A DNA stretch of 64,000 nucleotides from Photobacterium salinisoli (GCF_003614885.1 NZ_QZMS01000014.1:62001-126000), one strand, 5' to 3'. Shown: positions 50,814 to 60,730, numbered from the stretch's first letter. The notes: generated by a model from the sequence alone, not told the origin. Program-made: numbers and translations.

Positions 50814-51410
50814 TTACATGCCGAACGGGAAATCTTTCATCCCTTGCTGCAGCGCTTCTCGTACCGGGCCTAAAGCTCTGGCATAGGCTGCCAGGGATTG
50901 GACGGTATATTTCGCCCGGGCGTGGAACCGCTCATCACTGACAGCCTTGTCGGCAGACAGCAGGGTTTCACAGTCGCGGAAGATCAGGTGATCCGGAATA
51001 AAACAGGCATGGTTATTTTTACTCCCCGTCATGCGCAGCTCGCTGATGGGGTAGACCCCGTTCACACTGGCTGAAACACTGGCCAGCAGCACGGGTTTGT
51101 GGCCCAGTTCTGCTGAGGTGCATAACAACAGGAAATTCTTCAGCGCAGGTGTTGCCATGCCATGCCATTCCGGCGTGATGAGCACAAAAGCATCCGACGT
51201 TTTCAGATCGTCGGCGAGGCGTCTCCATCCGCTCCATTCCTCGCTGCCACTCCAGACTCCGTCATTCCAGAGCGGAAAATCAAGGACACTCAGATCTACA
51301 ATATCGGCCTCCAGAAAACCCTCACTGTGAGCAAGGTGTTGCAGATATGCCGCCGCTTTAGCACTGTATGAATGTTGACGATGGCTGCCTGAAATAATGC
51401 TGAGTTTCAT
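50814..51410 (-). CDS. NADPH-dependent FMN reductase family protein
   Basis: 198 residues of flavodoxin-like fold. SIISGSHRQHSYSAKAA at the N-terminus is the FMN phosphate loop (GSxRxxS), and ITPEWHGMATPALKNFLLL near residue 79-97 corresponds to the family's TPEYNGSxPGxLKNAID. Members reduce quinones, azo dyes or chromate with NAD(P)H. It is convergent with the GNAT/C39 gene and faces an AT-rich 586-bp gap. Confidence 0.83.
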   Translation of the reverse strand: MKLSIISGSHRQHSYSAKAAAYLQHLAHSEGFLEADIVDLSVLDFPLWNDGVWSGSEEWSGWRRLADDLKTSDAFVLITPEWHGMATPALKNFLLLCTSAELGHKPVLLASVSASVNGVYPISELRMTGSKNNHACFIPDHLIFRDCETLLSADKAVSDERFHARAKYTVQSLAAYARALGPVREALQQGMKDFPFGM

Positions 51411-51996
51411 GGTTCTTTTCCTTTTGTCATTTCTGCGGACGTGTTTACTAATGGAAAGCAGATAGCTTCTTTAAAAGTATCTTCAATAAAAGATATATAG
51501 TTAAAGATAAGCCTGACAAATCTTTTTATCAAGTATCTTTGCATCAAAATAAATGGTTGTGTTTCTGTAAACTGATGAATCAGCGCCATGGCGGGTTCTC
51601 TGACAACCCAGGTAGCTGGATTAAGATGGATGTTGATACGGCAGAATCATTGTTAATCTGTTGTTCAATTTCATCAGCCATGAGCAGGAAATCAGGTCAC
51701 GATAACGCTGGGTGCTGCTGTCTCAGCTGAAGCATGTCGCTTTTCTCTCTTTATTTCTTTCAGACTGCAGGATAATTTCCTATAGTTTAGCGGCTGTACA
51801 CGATTCACCGAAAGCGTGACCTGGAGCAAGGCAGGTAGGGCGTTGGCGGCGGCATAATTAACAATAAGTTGTAAAATTACCAAAATGTCGCCATGCTTAT
51901 GGCCAGTTTGGCTGTGCAAACGCCGTTGAATTGGATATTCACTGCAGTGCCACCGGTTGTGCTGTAGTGAAAAAATAACACATCAGGAACGTCATT
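51411..51996. other. Non-coding gap upstream of pgi
   Basis: I found no supportable gene on either strand. The left third is AT-rich, and the frames longer than 60 codons show no family features or ribosome binding sites. The right end must carry the pgi promoter; no clear -35/-10 pair stands out. Confidence 0.5.
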
Positions 51997-53649
51997 ATGT
52001 TGAAAAACATTAACCCCACGCAAACAACTGCCTGGCAGGCACTGACTGCCCATTTCGAACAGGCACAGGATCTTCAGCTCAGTGAGCTGTTTGCTAAAGA
52101 CTCATCACGTTTCGAGACTTTTTCCGCGGCGTTCGGCAACGATATCCTGCTGGATTATTCAAAGAACCTTATCACTGAAGAAACGCTGGCCAAGCTGTTT
52201 GATCTGGCCGAACAGACCGAGCTGAAAACGGCCATAGCGTCTATGTTCAGCGGTGAAAAAATTAACCGTACAGAAGATCGTGCCGTTCTGCACGTTGCGC
52301 TGCGTAATCGCAGCAACACACCAGTGCTGGTGGACGGCGAAGACGTGATGCCGCATGTGAATGCCGTGCTGGCGAAAATGAAGCAGTTCTCCGACCGTAT
52401 CATCGGCGGTGACTGGAAAGGGTACACAGGTCAAGCGATTACTGATGTGGTCAATATCGGCATCGGTGGTTCAGATCTGGGGCCTTATATGGTGTCTGAA
52501 GCATTGGCGCCGTACAAAACTCGTCTTAACCTGCATTTTGTTTCTAACGTGGACGGTACCCATATCGCCGAAACCCTCAAGGGGCTGAACCCGGCAACGA
52601 CCCTGTTCCTGGTGGCGTCAAAAACCTTCACCACTCAGGAAACCATGACCAACGCCCATTCGGCGCGTGACTGGTTCCTGGCAGAAGCCCAGGATCAAGC
52701 GCATGTGGCGAAGCACTTTGCGGCCCTGTCGACCAATGCTGAGGCAGTATCCGCTTTTGGTATTGATACCGCCAATATGTTTGAGTTCTGGGACTGGGTC
52801 GGTGGCCGTTACTCGCTGTGGTCAGCGATTGGTTTGTCGATCTGCCTGGCTGTGGGTTATGAGCGTTTCGAAGAGCTGCTGGCCGGCGCCCATGCGATGG
52901 ATCAGCATTTTGCCCAAGCACCGCTGACCGAGAATCTCCCGGTTATTCTGGCACTGATTGGCCTGTGGTATAACAACTTCTTCGGTGCCGAATCTGAAGC
53001 CATTCTGCCTTACGATCAGTACATGCACCGTTTTGCGGCTTACTTCCAGCAAGGCAACATGGAATCGAACGGTAAGTCTGTTGACCGTGGCGGTAATCCG
53101 GTGGATTATCAAACCGGGCCGATTATCTGGGGGGAGCCGGGCACCAATGGTCAGCATGCGTTTTATCAGCTGATCCATCAGGGCACTAAATTGATCCCTT
53201 GTGATTTTATTGCCCCGGCAATCAGCCACAATCAGCTGGGTGATCACCATCCTAAACTGATGGCAAACTTCTTTGCACAGACTGAAGCGCTGGCATTTGG
53301 TAAAACCCGCGAGCAAGTCGAAGCTGAGTTCATCGCAGCAGGTAAGACGCTGGAAGAAACCGCTGAGCTGGTACCTTTTAAAGTGTTTGAAGGTAACCGT
53401 CCGACCAACTCCATTCTGGTGAAGCAAGTCACCCCGTATACACTGGGTGCACTGATTGCGATGTATGAGCACAAGATTTTCACTCAGGGCGTGATCTGGA
53501 ATATCTACAGTTTTGATCAGTGGGGTGTTGAACTGGGCAAACAGCTGGCTAATCAGATTTTACCTGAGCTGGCGGACAACGCGCCGGTGAGCAGCCATGA
53601 CAGCTCGACGAATGGTCTGATCAATACGTTTAAGCAATGGCGTCAGTAA
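51997..53649 (+). CDS. pgi: Glucose-6-phosphate isomerase
   Basis: 550 residues with both family signatures: [14 protein letters not shown] and the phosphate loop [11 protein letters not shown] in the first half, and [24 protein letters not shown] sequence (ending [10 protein letters not shown]) in the second. [14 protein letters not shown] contributes to the active site. It interconverts glucose-6-phosphate and fructose-6-phosphate in glycolysis. Codons are strongly biased. A terminator follows 24 bp downstream. Confidence 0.98.
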   Translation: MLKNINPTQTTAWQALTAHFEQAQDLQLSELFAKDSSRFETFSAAFGNDILLDYSKNLITEETLAKLFDLAEQTELKTAIASMFSGEKINRTEDRAVLHVALRNRSNTPVLVDGEDVMPHVNAVLAKMKQFSDRIIGGDWKGYTGQAITDVVNIGIGGSDLGPYMVSEALAPYKTRLNLHFVSNVDGTHIAETLKGLNPATTLFLVASKTFTTQETMTNAHSARDWFLAEAQDQAHVAKHFAALSTNAEAVSAFGIDTANMFEFWDWVGGRYSLWSAIGLSICLAVGYERFEELLAGAHAMDQHFAQAPLTENLPVILALIGLWYNNFFGAESEAILPYDQYMHRFAAYFQQGNMESNGKSVDRGGNPVDYQTGPIIWGEPGTNGQHAFYQLIHQGTKLIPCDFIAPAISHNQLGDHHPKLMANFFAQTEALAFGKTREQVEAEFIAAGKTLEETAELVPFKVFEGNRPTNSILVKQVTPYTLGALIAMYEHKIFTQGVIWNIYSFDQWGVELGKQLANQILPELADNAPVSSHDSSTNGLINTFKQWRQ

Positions 53650-53672
53650 GACTGGCGGAAACCTGAAATGAT

Positions 53673-53700
53673 AAAACGCCGCTTTTGCGGCGTTTTTCTT
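53673..53700 (+). terminator. Rho-independent terminator of pgi
   Basis: AAAACGCCGC, loop TTTT, GCGGCGTTTTT. The reverse complement ends in a T-run too, so it may also serve the convergent cold-shock gene. Confidence 0.9.
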
Positions 53701-53720
53701 AGTTGCGGTATGCCTTACGG

Positions 53721-53930
53721 TTAAGACAGGGCGACCACTTCGCTGGCTTGTGGGCCTTTCTGGCCGTCTGTAACGATAAACTCAACGTTTTGGCCTTCTC
53801 TCAGAGTACGGCGTCCCTGAGCCTGGATGGCGCTGAAGTGAACAAAAACATCTTTGCCATCAGCAGCAGAGATAAAACCAAAACCTTTATCATCGTTGAA
53901 CCATTTAACGGTTCCTGTCAGTTTGCTCAT
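53721..53930 (-). CDS. Cold-shock domain protein, CspA family
   Basis: 69 residues, one OB fold with both RNA-binding motifs: GFGFIS (RNP1, in KGFGFIS) and VFVHFSAI (RNP2). It binds single-stranded RNA or DNA and melts mRNA structure. AAAGGAAAG precedes the ATG. Which paralogue it is (cold-induced or constitutive) cannot be told; there is room for a long 5' leader in the 250-bp gap upstream. Confidence 0.93.
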   Translation of the reverse strand: MSKLTGTVKWFNDDKGFGFISAADGKDVFVHFSAIQAQGRRTLREGQNVEFIVTDGQKGPQASEVVALS

Positions 53931-54179
53931 TTGACGATCTTTCCTTTGTAATCTATTCCTTGCGTTACCCGAAGGCAGGCAACACGAATGCTATTAACAG
54001 GAATCTTTATAGGTGAGTAGATACCTTAACAGCATTTCCAGTCTAGATCGTAACCGGAATACGGAGCAATGATTTATGCGTTATTTATGCAAAAAGAGTG
54101 AAAGAGTTAAGCATGGTCACGCCAAAAGGTCAGGCCAGTTTGCACTGGCCTGCAGAAAAAGACGTGATTTGTGAAAACG

Positions 54180-54644
54180 TTAGCGGTCGAAGCTGATTTC
54201 GATGAAGGCTTTGCCGTATTCAGATTCAAACGGCATGATGATGATGGCCCCTTCGCTCTTGTGCGTGATGGTGTGGCCGCGGCCAGACACAACGGCAGGG
54301 GTGGCCATTTCAAAGTCGTAGCCTTTTTCAGACAGAATGCGTTTAGCGCCACCTGTCACCATATTGGTGATCTCGCCAACCATATCGGTGACTTCATCAT
54401 TGATGCCATTGGGCCGTTCGCCCAGCATGCGCTGCATGATTTCCAGCGCCAGACCTTCATCAAAGGTAATGGACATAGAGCCTCTGGTCTGCGGGCCAAT
54501 CATACCAATCAGGCCGGATACATCACCACGGGCGACTTCATCTTTTTTCAGCAGAGGTTTTTGCGGGGCCAGCTCCATTGACGCCATGGTCTTGAGCACA
54601 TTCAGCAGAGAGGCCAGAAACGGGTTTACAAATTCTGCTCGCAT
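54180..54644 (-). CDS. cheX: CheX-type CheY-P phosphatase domain protein
   Basis: A 154-residue single-domain protein. DMVGEITNMVTGGAKR at about residues 85-100 is the CheC/CheX/FliY signature (acidic-x3-E-x2-N-x3-G), with the catalytic Glu and Asn. CheX dephosphorylates CheY-P and so resets flagellar switching. It is downstream of zur in the same direction with a 36-bp gap. The window also holds two chemoreceptors and motX, in line with a motile cell. Confidence 0.87.
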   Translation of the reverse strand: MRAEFVNPFLASLLNVLKTMASMELAPQKPLLKKDEVARGDVSGLIGMIGPQTRGSMSITFDEGLALEIMQRMLGERPNGINDEVTDMVGEITNMVTGGAKRILSEKGYDFEMATPAVVSGRGHTITHKSEGAIIIMPFESEYGKAFIEISFDR

Positions 54645-54680
54645 AGGATCTGGATTGCCTTGTTGTTGTTCAGAAACGGA

Positions 54681-55127
54681 CTACTTCTTCAGTTGGCATG
54701 CTTGGCACACACCGTGGCTTTCGACCACATGGTGAGAAATCTGAAAGCCTTGCTGTTGTGCCTTTAGTTTTAGCATTTTAGCCAATTCATCGTCGTGACA
54801 TTCCTCCACATGACTGCATTCATCGCAAATTAATAGCTGTGAACAATGAGAGGCATGGTCCAGCAAGTTGCAGGCGATATAGCTGTTTGTCGACTCGACT
54901 TTATGCACAAAGCCCTGAGCCAGCAGAAAGTCGAGTGCGCGATACACAGTGGGAGGCTTGGCCTGAGGTTCAGTTTCCCGAAGCAAATCAAGCAGCTCGT
55001 AAGCACTGATTGAATTTTGATGCTCAACAATCAGCTCCAGCACTTTCTGGCGTTGTGGTGTCAGCCGGACTCCACGTTTATCACAGAGTGTTTGGGCCTG
55101 ATTCAGCAGTTGCATATGATTTGCCAT
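54681..55127 (-). CDS. zur: Zinc uptake regulator Zur (Fur family)
   Basis: 148 residues. The winged helix holds RGVRLTPQRQKVLELI and AKPPTVYRALDFLLAQGFVHKVES, the Zur-type variant of the Fur recognition region. The metal-binding C-half has HCSQLLICDECSHVEEC and a final HGVCQACQL, giving the two CxxC pairs of the structural zinc site. It represses znu-type zinc import genes. It is divergent from nothing near; about 350 bp of AT-rich DNA lies upstream. Confidence 0.9.
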   Translation of the reverse strand: MANHMQLLNQAQTLCDKRGVRLTPQRQKVLELIVEHQNSISAYELLDLLRETEPQAKPPTVYRALDFLLAQGFVHKVESTNSYIACNLLDHASHCSQLLICDECSHVEECHDDELAKMLKLKAQQQGFQISHHVVESHGVCQACQLKK

Positions 55128-55475
55128 ACTTCCTCAAAAAAAGCGACTAGCGTCATAGTCTATCATAGCATTTCAAAAACCTAGCTCTGAGAGACATAAT
55201 CCAGCACGGATGGACAAAATTTTCGTGTAACTGATCACATTCGTATCAGCGGTTAAGTGGCAGAAGGTAAACGCGATTGATTTATTGACTGATTTGTAAG
55301 TCAAAAATGCCGACCATTCCGGACAAGGTGCTTCCAGCAATGGCAGTCAACTGTCATTGCTGTTGTCCTGAGTAATGCGAGGCAAAGTGTATGCAGAAAC
55401 CATTAAATGGCAAGCAGGACTTAGAGGGCTGTGCGTTCTTTTCAGGGCCAGTATCGCTCTGGCCCGGAATCAGGA
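55128..55475. other. Gap between zur and ypfJ
   Basis: No gene is supportable. The zur-proximal 80 bp are AT-rich and likely carry the zur promoter. The middle holds no clear hairpin with a T-run. Confidence 0.45.
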
Positions 55476-56369
55476 TTACCGCAGGTTCTTAAAGGTGTCG
55501 CAATCTTTGGGATTGCCGGATTCGAACCCGGTGCGAAACCAGCTTGCCCGCTGCTCAGACGTGCCGTGGGTAAAGGCGTCTGGCTGTACGGCCTGACCAG
55601 CCATTTCCTGCAGCCTGTCGTCACCCACGGAACTGGCGGCTTTTAATCCCTCTTCAATATCGCCCGGCTCGAGCAGTTGCATGTCATTGTGCACATAATA
55701 ACCCCAGACACCGGCATAGCAGTCGGCCTGAAGTTCGAGCATCACACTCAAGCGATTGGCGTCAGTCTCGCTGGCCTGCTGCTGCATCTGGGCGACCTGT
55801 TTGTTGGTGCCCAGCACATTTTGCACATGGTGACCCACCTCGTGCGCGATGACATAGGCAAACGCGAAATCACCGGGCGCCCCCAGTTTTTTGAGCTCGT
55901 CCATGAAGCTGAGATCCAGATACACTTTACTGTCTGCCGGACAGTAAAACGGACCTGACTGCGCCTGACCCATGCCACAACCTGTCTGGGTGATATTGTT
56001 GTACAGCACCAGCTGGGGTTCGGGATACTGGCCGTCGAGCAGCTTGCTCCAGACGGTTTCTGTGGTACCCAGAATCGCCGCAACAAACTGGGCATCTTCG
56101 TCACTGGCCGGTAACCCGCCGGTTTGCGCCCCTTCCTGTTGCTGCATCGCCCCGGAACCGGGCTGAACATCCATCATTCCGGCACCGCCGGTAAAATACT
56201 GGTAGGCCAGATATATCCCGCCAACAACCAGAATGAGTTTACCCACCTTGGTTTTGAGTAAAAAAGGGAGAAAACGCAGTAACCCTGCCACCGCCACCCC
56301 GGATCGAGCTGGCCCCTGACCGCGTCTGTCATCAATGTTGGTACTTTGTTTGGTCTTGCGCCAGCGCAT
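55476..56369 (-). CDS. ypfJ: YpfJ-like neutral zinc metallopeptidase
   Basis: 297 residues. MRWRKTKQSTNIDDRRG at the N-terminus, one transmembrane helix (VGKLILVVGGIYLAYQYF) at about 41-60, a Gly/Gln-rich linker, and a periplasmic zincin domain with YVIAHEVGHHVQNVLG near residue 168, followed by ELQADCYAGVWG with the third metal ligand. It ends in GNPKDCDTF. This is the KPN_02809/YpfJ family; the substrate is unknown. Confidence 0.9.
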   Translation of the reverse strand: MRWRKTKQSTNIDDRRGQGPARSGVAVAGLLRFLPFLLKTKVGKLILVVGGIYLAYQYFTGGAGMMDVQPGSGAMQQQEGAQTGGLPASDEDAQFVAAILGTTETVWSKLLDGQYPEPQLVLYNNITQTGCGMGQAQSGPFYCPADSKVYLDLSFMDELKKLGAPGDFAFAYVIAHEVGHHVQNVLGTNKQVAQMQQQASETDANRLSVMLELQADCYAGVWGYYVHNDMQLLEPGDIEEGLKAASSVGDDRLQEMAGQAVQPDAFTHGTSEQRASWFRTGFESGNPKDCDTFKNLR

Positions 56370-56891
56370 AGGTTTTCCCCTGAGTTATGAAGAGGTTTCA
56401 ACAAGTCTGAGCGAAAAGTACAGATTTTGCCTGTTATGCCCTGAGACGCGGCGACATTTTTATTTAGCAGCACAACACACTCCGCTATTAGCCGAGATCT
56501 TCTGTTTTACAAATCCGGGCAAAATTAGCATTTAGGCCTGCTGTAAAGTCAGGGGGTTGCAACGGTACGGCTTTTATTTGTCATTATGGCGTTAAGATAT
56601 TGAAATATAATCTGTAATTAGCAGGTTTTTTACCTGTTCGGATTTATTTACATCCATCCTTTTCCGAATTAAGCCTGGGGGGCTGGACATAAAGTCATAT
56701 CAAAACAGCAACTTATTTATGCCTTGTGATGAGTCTCAACTTGGATGTAACCACGTATCTCTCTGTTTCATTATCAAAATTCAGTATTTCTCTCTTATGT
56801 ATAGGGGCTTGGTTGCGTATAGGTTTTAACTGTGCCGGATGTGAGGGGTAGGCCATTCCAAGTAACGGACAAACATCAAAAAGGAATAACA
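56370..56891. other. Non-coding region upstream of the secreted protease gene
   Basis: No gene is seen. AT-rich from about 56570, with a TATAAT at 56607-56612 but no good -35 at standard spacing. A long leader or a regulated promoter would suit an exoprotease gene. The ribosome binding site AAAAAGGAA lies just before 56892. Confidence 0.5.
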
Positions 56892-58463
56892 ATGTTTAAG
56901 ACAATGCTAGGTTGCTGTATCACGTCTGCGCTGGTATTAACCAGTGCCGCTCTGCAGGCTGAAGACTCACAGTTTGCATTAAGCTCAGAGTCACAGGCTC
57001 AGCTGATCACCGCGGCGCCTGAGAAAGCCGTCGCCAATCAGTATATCGTGGTGTTAAAAGAACCGGCGTATATTGCCAATGATATCGCCGCGCGTACCGA
57101 GTTTGTGGCCCGCACTGTCGAGTCTATCAGCACGCTTCATGCCGTAAAGGCACAAAGGGTGTTTGATTCAGCCCTGAGCGGCTTTGTCGCTGAGCTGACG
57201 GCAGAGCAACTCAATGCACTTCGCCGCGACAATCAGGTCGACTACATAGAGCAGGATCAGGTGATTTCACTCGACCCGGTTTTCCCTGAAGCCTTTGATG
57301 CTCAGCAAACCAATGCCACTTGGGGTCTGGATCGCGTGGATCAGCGCAGCCTGCCGCTGGACGGTAATTTTGTCACCCAATATAACGGTGCCGGCGTGAC
57401 GGCATATGTCATTGATACCGGCGTCACCACCACCCATGCCGAGTTCGGCGGCCGTGCCCGTTCCGGCTACGACTTCGTTGATAACGACAGCAATGCCACC
57501 GACTGTAATGGCCACGGCACGCATGTGGCCGGCACTATAGGCGGTACGCGCTACGGTGTGGCGAAAAACGTCAGCCTGGTCGGGGTACGGGTACTGAGCT
57601 GTAATGGCTCGGGCACCACATCTGGGGTGATTGCCGGGGTGGACTGGGTGAAACAGAACGCCTCGGGCCCTTCTGTGGCAAATATGAGCCTGGGCGGCGG
57701 CATTTCTACCGCGCTGGACAGCGCCATCAACAGCGCGGTCAATTCAGGTGTCAGCTTTATGCTGGCGGCGGGCAATGAAAACCAGGATGCCTGTAATGTC
57801 TCACCCGCCCGGGTGGCAAACGGGGTTACTGTCGGTTCGACAACCAGTTCAGATCAGCGTTCCAGCTTTTCCAACTGGGGCAGCTGTGTTGACATTTTTG
57901 CACCGGGATCCTCCATTACCTCTGCCTGGTATGACGGCAGTTACAAAACTATCAGCGGAACGTCCATGGCGACACCGCACGTGGCCGGTATCGGCGCGTT
58001 GTATCTGGATGAATACCCGAACCTGACTCCCGCTCAGCTCAGTCAGTTACTGGCGCAGCGCGGCACGACAGGCAAAGTGAGCGATCCGCGTAACAGCCTC
58101 AATCTGCTGGCTTACAGCGGCACAGACAATGGCGGTGGCGATCCGGGCACCCCGTCAGACGGCAAACTGGAAAACGGTAAAGTGCTCAGTGGCCTGAGCG
58201 GAACGTCCGGCAGTGAGCAGCATTACTACATTGATGTACCAGCAGGACGTACCCTGACGGTTCGCACCTCTGGCGGAACAGGGGATGCCGATCTGTATGT
58301 CCGCTTCGGGCAGAAAGCCACGAAATCCAGCTGGGATTGCCGGCCTTACCGCGCGGGTAACGGTGAAACCTGTACCGTCACACCCACTCAGTCTGGTCGC
58401 TACCACATCATGCTCAACGGCTATAACGCTTATAGCGGCCTGTCTTTACAAGCGAGCTTCTAA
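56892..58463 (+). CDS. Secreted subtilisin-family serine protease with propeptide and C-terminal PPC domain
   Basis: A 523-residue preproprotein. A signal peptide (to about 23) is followed by an inhibitor I9 propeptide (NQYIVVLKEPAYI... VDYIEQDQVI) to about residue 125. The S8 domain has Asp in YVIDTGV near 174, His in GHGTHVAGTIGG near 207, oxyanion Asn in AAGNEN and Ser in GTSMATPHVAG near 358, in proteinase K-like style. A GGGDPG linker leads to a PPC domain (pre-peptidase C-terminal) that is usually removed after export. Cysteines in the mature part suggest disulfides. The start at 56892 has an ideal ribosome binding site. It is probably an extracellular alkaline protease. Confidence 0.93.
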   Translation: MFKTMLGCCITSALVLTSAALQAEDSQFALSSESQAQLITAAPEKAVANQYIVVLKEPAYIANDIAARTEFVARTVESISTLHAVKAQRVFDSALSGFVAELTAEQLNALRRDNQVDYIEQDQVISLDPVFPEAFDAQQTNATWGLDRVDQRSLPLDGNFVTQYNGAGVTAYVIDTGVTTTHAEFGGRARSGYDFVDNDSNATDCNGHGTHVAGTIGGTRYGVAKNVSLVGVRVLSCNGSGTTSGVIAGVDWVKQNASGPSVANMSLGGGISTALDSAINSAVNSGVSFMLAAGNENQDACNVSPARVANGVTVGSTTSSDQRSSFSNWGSCVDIFAPGSSITSAWYDGSYKTISGTSMATPHVAGIGALYLDEYPNLTPAQLSQLLAQRGTTGKVSDPRNSLNLLAYSGTDNGGGDPGTPSDGKLENGKVLSGLSGTSGSEQHYYIDVPAGRTLTVRTSGGTGDADLYVRFGQKATKSSWDCRPYRAGNGETCTVTPTQSGRYHIMLNGYNAYSGLSLQASF

Positions 58464-58492
58464 ACCGTCATCACCATAACGGTACCACTGCC

Positions 58493-58526
58493 GCGCCCCG
58501 GACAAGGATGTTCAGGGCGCTTTTTT
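58493..58526 (+). terminator. Rho-independent terminator of the protease gene
   Basis: GCGCCC (58493-58498) pairs with GGGCGC (58515-58520) and is followed by six T. Confidence 0.85.
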
Positions 58527-58665
58527 GTTTACCCGTCGCCAGTCGTTGAAATGCGACGCTCCGGGCCAGAGAAGCCGACTAGCTTTAATGAAGCTGAGTG
58601 AGCACTTCTGCCACTCTGTTTTGCCTGTCATTCGCAATCCGGCCAACACCGGTTAAGGAGCCGAA

Positions 58666-59070
58666 ATGGGTTTGTTCAACGATATTCTCAATAAGCTGGG
58701 CTTTGGCAAAAAATCGCCGCAGACACCTACGCCATCTTCTAATGTGACATTTGCCCCCGACGAAACACCCGCACCCGCGTCTCCGGCTGAGCCATCCGTT
58801 CCGGCCATGGAAACTGTCGATGTGGTCGCCAAACTGGAATCTATGGCCAGCAACCATCCAGAGCCGCTTAACTGGAAATCCTCGATTGTCGATCTGCTCA
58901 AACTGCTGGGTCTCGACAGCAGCCTGTCGGCCCGTAAAGAACTGGCGACTGAACTGGGTTGTCCCGCCGACAAAATGGCCGACTCTGCCCAAATGAACAT
59001 GTGGTTGCACAAAACCGTGCTGCAGAAGCTGGCAGACAACGGCGGTAACGTGCCGGATGAATTGCTGTGA
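58666..59070 (+). CDS. DUF3597 family protein
   Basis: 134 residues. MGLFNDILNKLGFG at the N-terminus, a Pro/Thr-rich linker of about 30 residues, then a compact helical domain with NWKSSIVDLLKLLGLDSSLSARKELA and a WLHKTVLQKLADNGG end, all matching DUF3597 proteins. No function is known. There is no signal peptide. AAGGAG lies 8 bases ahead of the ATG. Confidence 0.85.
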   Translation: MGLFNDILNKLGFGKKSPQTPTPSSNVTFAPDETPAPASPAEPSVPAMETVDVVAKLESMASNHPEPLNWKSSIVDLLKLLGLDSSLSARKELATELGCPADKMADSAQMNMWLHKTVLQKLADNGGNVPDELL

Positions 59071-59442
59071 CTGGAAGAGTAACAATCGTTTTTCTACATC
59101 ACCAATCAGCCTTGAACTGACAGGGCTGATTTGGGTAGTGCCCTAACTACTTTCTTTTACGGCTTAGGCAGTGTGCTGTGAGCGAAAGCTTTCGTTATTG
59201 TCTCAGGCCGCCTGAGGCCTGACTTGGCCTGGGGGAGCCTTTTTCCTGATCATTTTGTATTCTGCATGTATAATACGCCCCTGCTTTTTAACGAACACAG
59301 TTGCTTTGTACCGCCTGTTGTCGCTCTCGGGTGTTGTTTTCAACGATAAATGAGGCGAGATTGTCCTGCTCGGGAAGGGGGACTGCGAGGGTACAGTGAA
59401 CGGAATTCGGGCAATTTCAATTGAAGTGACAGGAAATTCAGA
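59071..59442. other. Non-coding region upstream of the dusA remnant
   Basis: No gene is seen. A good -10 TATAAT lies at about 59270-59275 in CATGTATAATACGCC and may drive dusA, with a long leader. Otherwise nothing stands out. Confidence 0.45.
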
Positions 59443-59535
59443 ATGACGCTACACACTGAAAACACTCAGGAAACTTTTGGCCTCGCTGGCGATCACCCCT
59501 CATGTCGCTTTTCGGTTGCTCCGATGCTCGATTGA
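59443..59535 (+). pseudogene. dusA: tRNA-dihydrouridine synthase A, 5' fragment cut by a prophage
   Basis: An ATG opens 30 codons that end CRFSVAPMLD followed by TGA. RFSVAPMLDWTDRHCR is the conserved FMN-binding start of DusA, so the frame is dusA up to the codon where Trp (TGG) is expected. There TGA appears and the DusA sequence stops. ACGGAT just after still resembles the DusA codons for Thr-Asp, then similarity ends. The rest of dusA must lie beyond the window. The 5' end of dusA is a known integration target of prophages and islands, and phage genes follow directly. Confidence 0.85.
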
Positions 59536-59545
59536 ACGGATTTTA
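59503..59545. mobile_element. attL: Probable attL of the prophage inside dusA
   Basis: Similarity to dusA breaks off between about 59533 and 59545, within the TTTTCGGTTGCTCCGATGCT...GATTG segment that dusA-targeting elements use as core. Only one copy of the core is in the window, so exact ends cannot be set here. Confidence 0.6.
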
Positions 59546-59827
59546 AGGCTATCAGCTGGCTGAGTTGTTTTGAGGGGTACTATGGGGGGACTAACTGAAA
59601 TATGTATACTGTATTTCATAATGCATAGTACCAATGTGTATTTGTTCTATACACGATAAAGCGTACAACTAAGACCGTACCTAAGCTGTGAGAACAAAAC
59701 ATACTTTCTTTGAAGCGGAATATGTCTTCGATGCTACTTTCTTCTCGTTTTTTAATGATTTTAGTTGTTAATATGCCAGATTAAAGAATTGTTTTTATTT
59801 CAGGTACTTGATTTTTCGGGGCGAGCA
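59536..59827. other. Prophage left-end non-coding DNA with inverted repeats
   Basis: AT-rich with repeated TGTAT-like words. A palindrome GTGTAT (59636-59641) with ATACAC (59649-59654) could be an integrase arm site or operator. It also leads into the membrane gene at 59828. Confidence 0.4.
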
Positions 59828-60730
59828 ATGAATGAAGTTTTACAGATAACGTATGAATCAATTAAACAATTGCCAGTAGGGTACTTTGAATTGTTGGCAA
59901 TTTTTTTAATGATATTGCTTTATGTTGGCCTGTTTTTCTTGTTGATGAATAAGCGAGTTAAACGAGCGATTTTTAACTTTTTTGATATCTTTAGAAGTTT
60001 TTCATCATTCTTGTTTATATTGGATGATGTGGAATATAAAAATAAAAGAAGAGATGTTTTATCATCAGAGGCTATAGAAAAAGAAATTATACTTGAGTTA
60101 ATGGACAGAGGGATTACTAGGAAGGTAATTTCTTCTGAGCTACAAAGATATTGTGATGAAAGACTGCATTCAGAAGTAAGAGAAAGCATTAAAGGTAATA
60201 ATGAAATCTCAGAATCTTATAGGCTGAAAATAGAAAAGCAAACACAAGCCAATAATACGTTATTAGAAACGTTGTTAACAGAGCAAAAGACTTCTACATC
60301 AATGAAGTCAAGATTAACAAATCTTTTTATTTTGTTTACATTGGTTATGCTTATTGCAAATTTTACATATGGTAGTGAGATTACTGATACTAATAAAATA
60401 TTAGTAGGGATTACTTATGTAACTCTAAGCTCATTTTTGATATTTATCATACGAACGTCACACCAAAGAAGTGCTATGTTAATATCAATACAAGAAGATT
60501 TAAAAAAGCAAAGCGAATTATCTGACTTCTTTATCGGCTTCAAGAAAAACAAAGAATTAACTGAGCATGATGTTGAATTCTTGAGGATGATTATGGTGAG
60601 TCGAGCTGAAAGGGAATCTAAAGCTAATCATCCATATGAGGTAATGTTGAAAAATGTGAGTGGAAGTAATATTCAACTTGGTAAAAGTTCAATTAAACTA
60701 GGGTCCAATAAAGAAACAGCAAGTAAGTGA
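59828..60730 (+). CDS. AT-rich membrane protein of unknown function in the prophage (moron candidate)
   Basis: 300 residues from the ATG at 59828 (MNEVLQITYESIKQLP); the frame opens 21 codons earlier without a ribosome binding site. TM1 is FELLAIFLMILLYVGLFFLLM at about 20-42. A charged, coiled-coil-prone region rich in Lys and Glu follows at about 55-155. TM2 (LFILFTLVMLIANFTYG) and TM3 (ITYVTLSSFLIFII) lie close together at about 165-210, and a soluble tail ends the chain. Base composition is far more AT-rich than its neighbours, a mark of recent acquisition. I recognise no family. The position between att and repressor is typical of lysogenic-conversion or phage-exclusion genes, which is inference. 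Confidence 0.7.
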   Translation: MNEVLQITYESIKQLPVGYFELLAIFLMILLYVGLFFLLMNKRVKRAIFNFFDIFRSFSSFLFILDDVEYKNKRRDVLSSEAIEKEIILELMDRGITRKVISSELQRYCDERLHSEVRESIKGNNEISESYRLKIEKQTQANNTLLETLLTEQKTSTSMKSRLTNLFILFTLVMLIANFTYGSEITDTNKILVGITYVTLSSFLIFIIRTSHQRSAMLISIQEDLKKQSELSDFFIGFKKNKELTEHDVEFLRMIMVSRAERESKANHPYEVMLKNVSGSNIQLGKSSIKLGSNKETASK

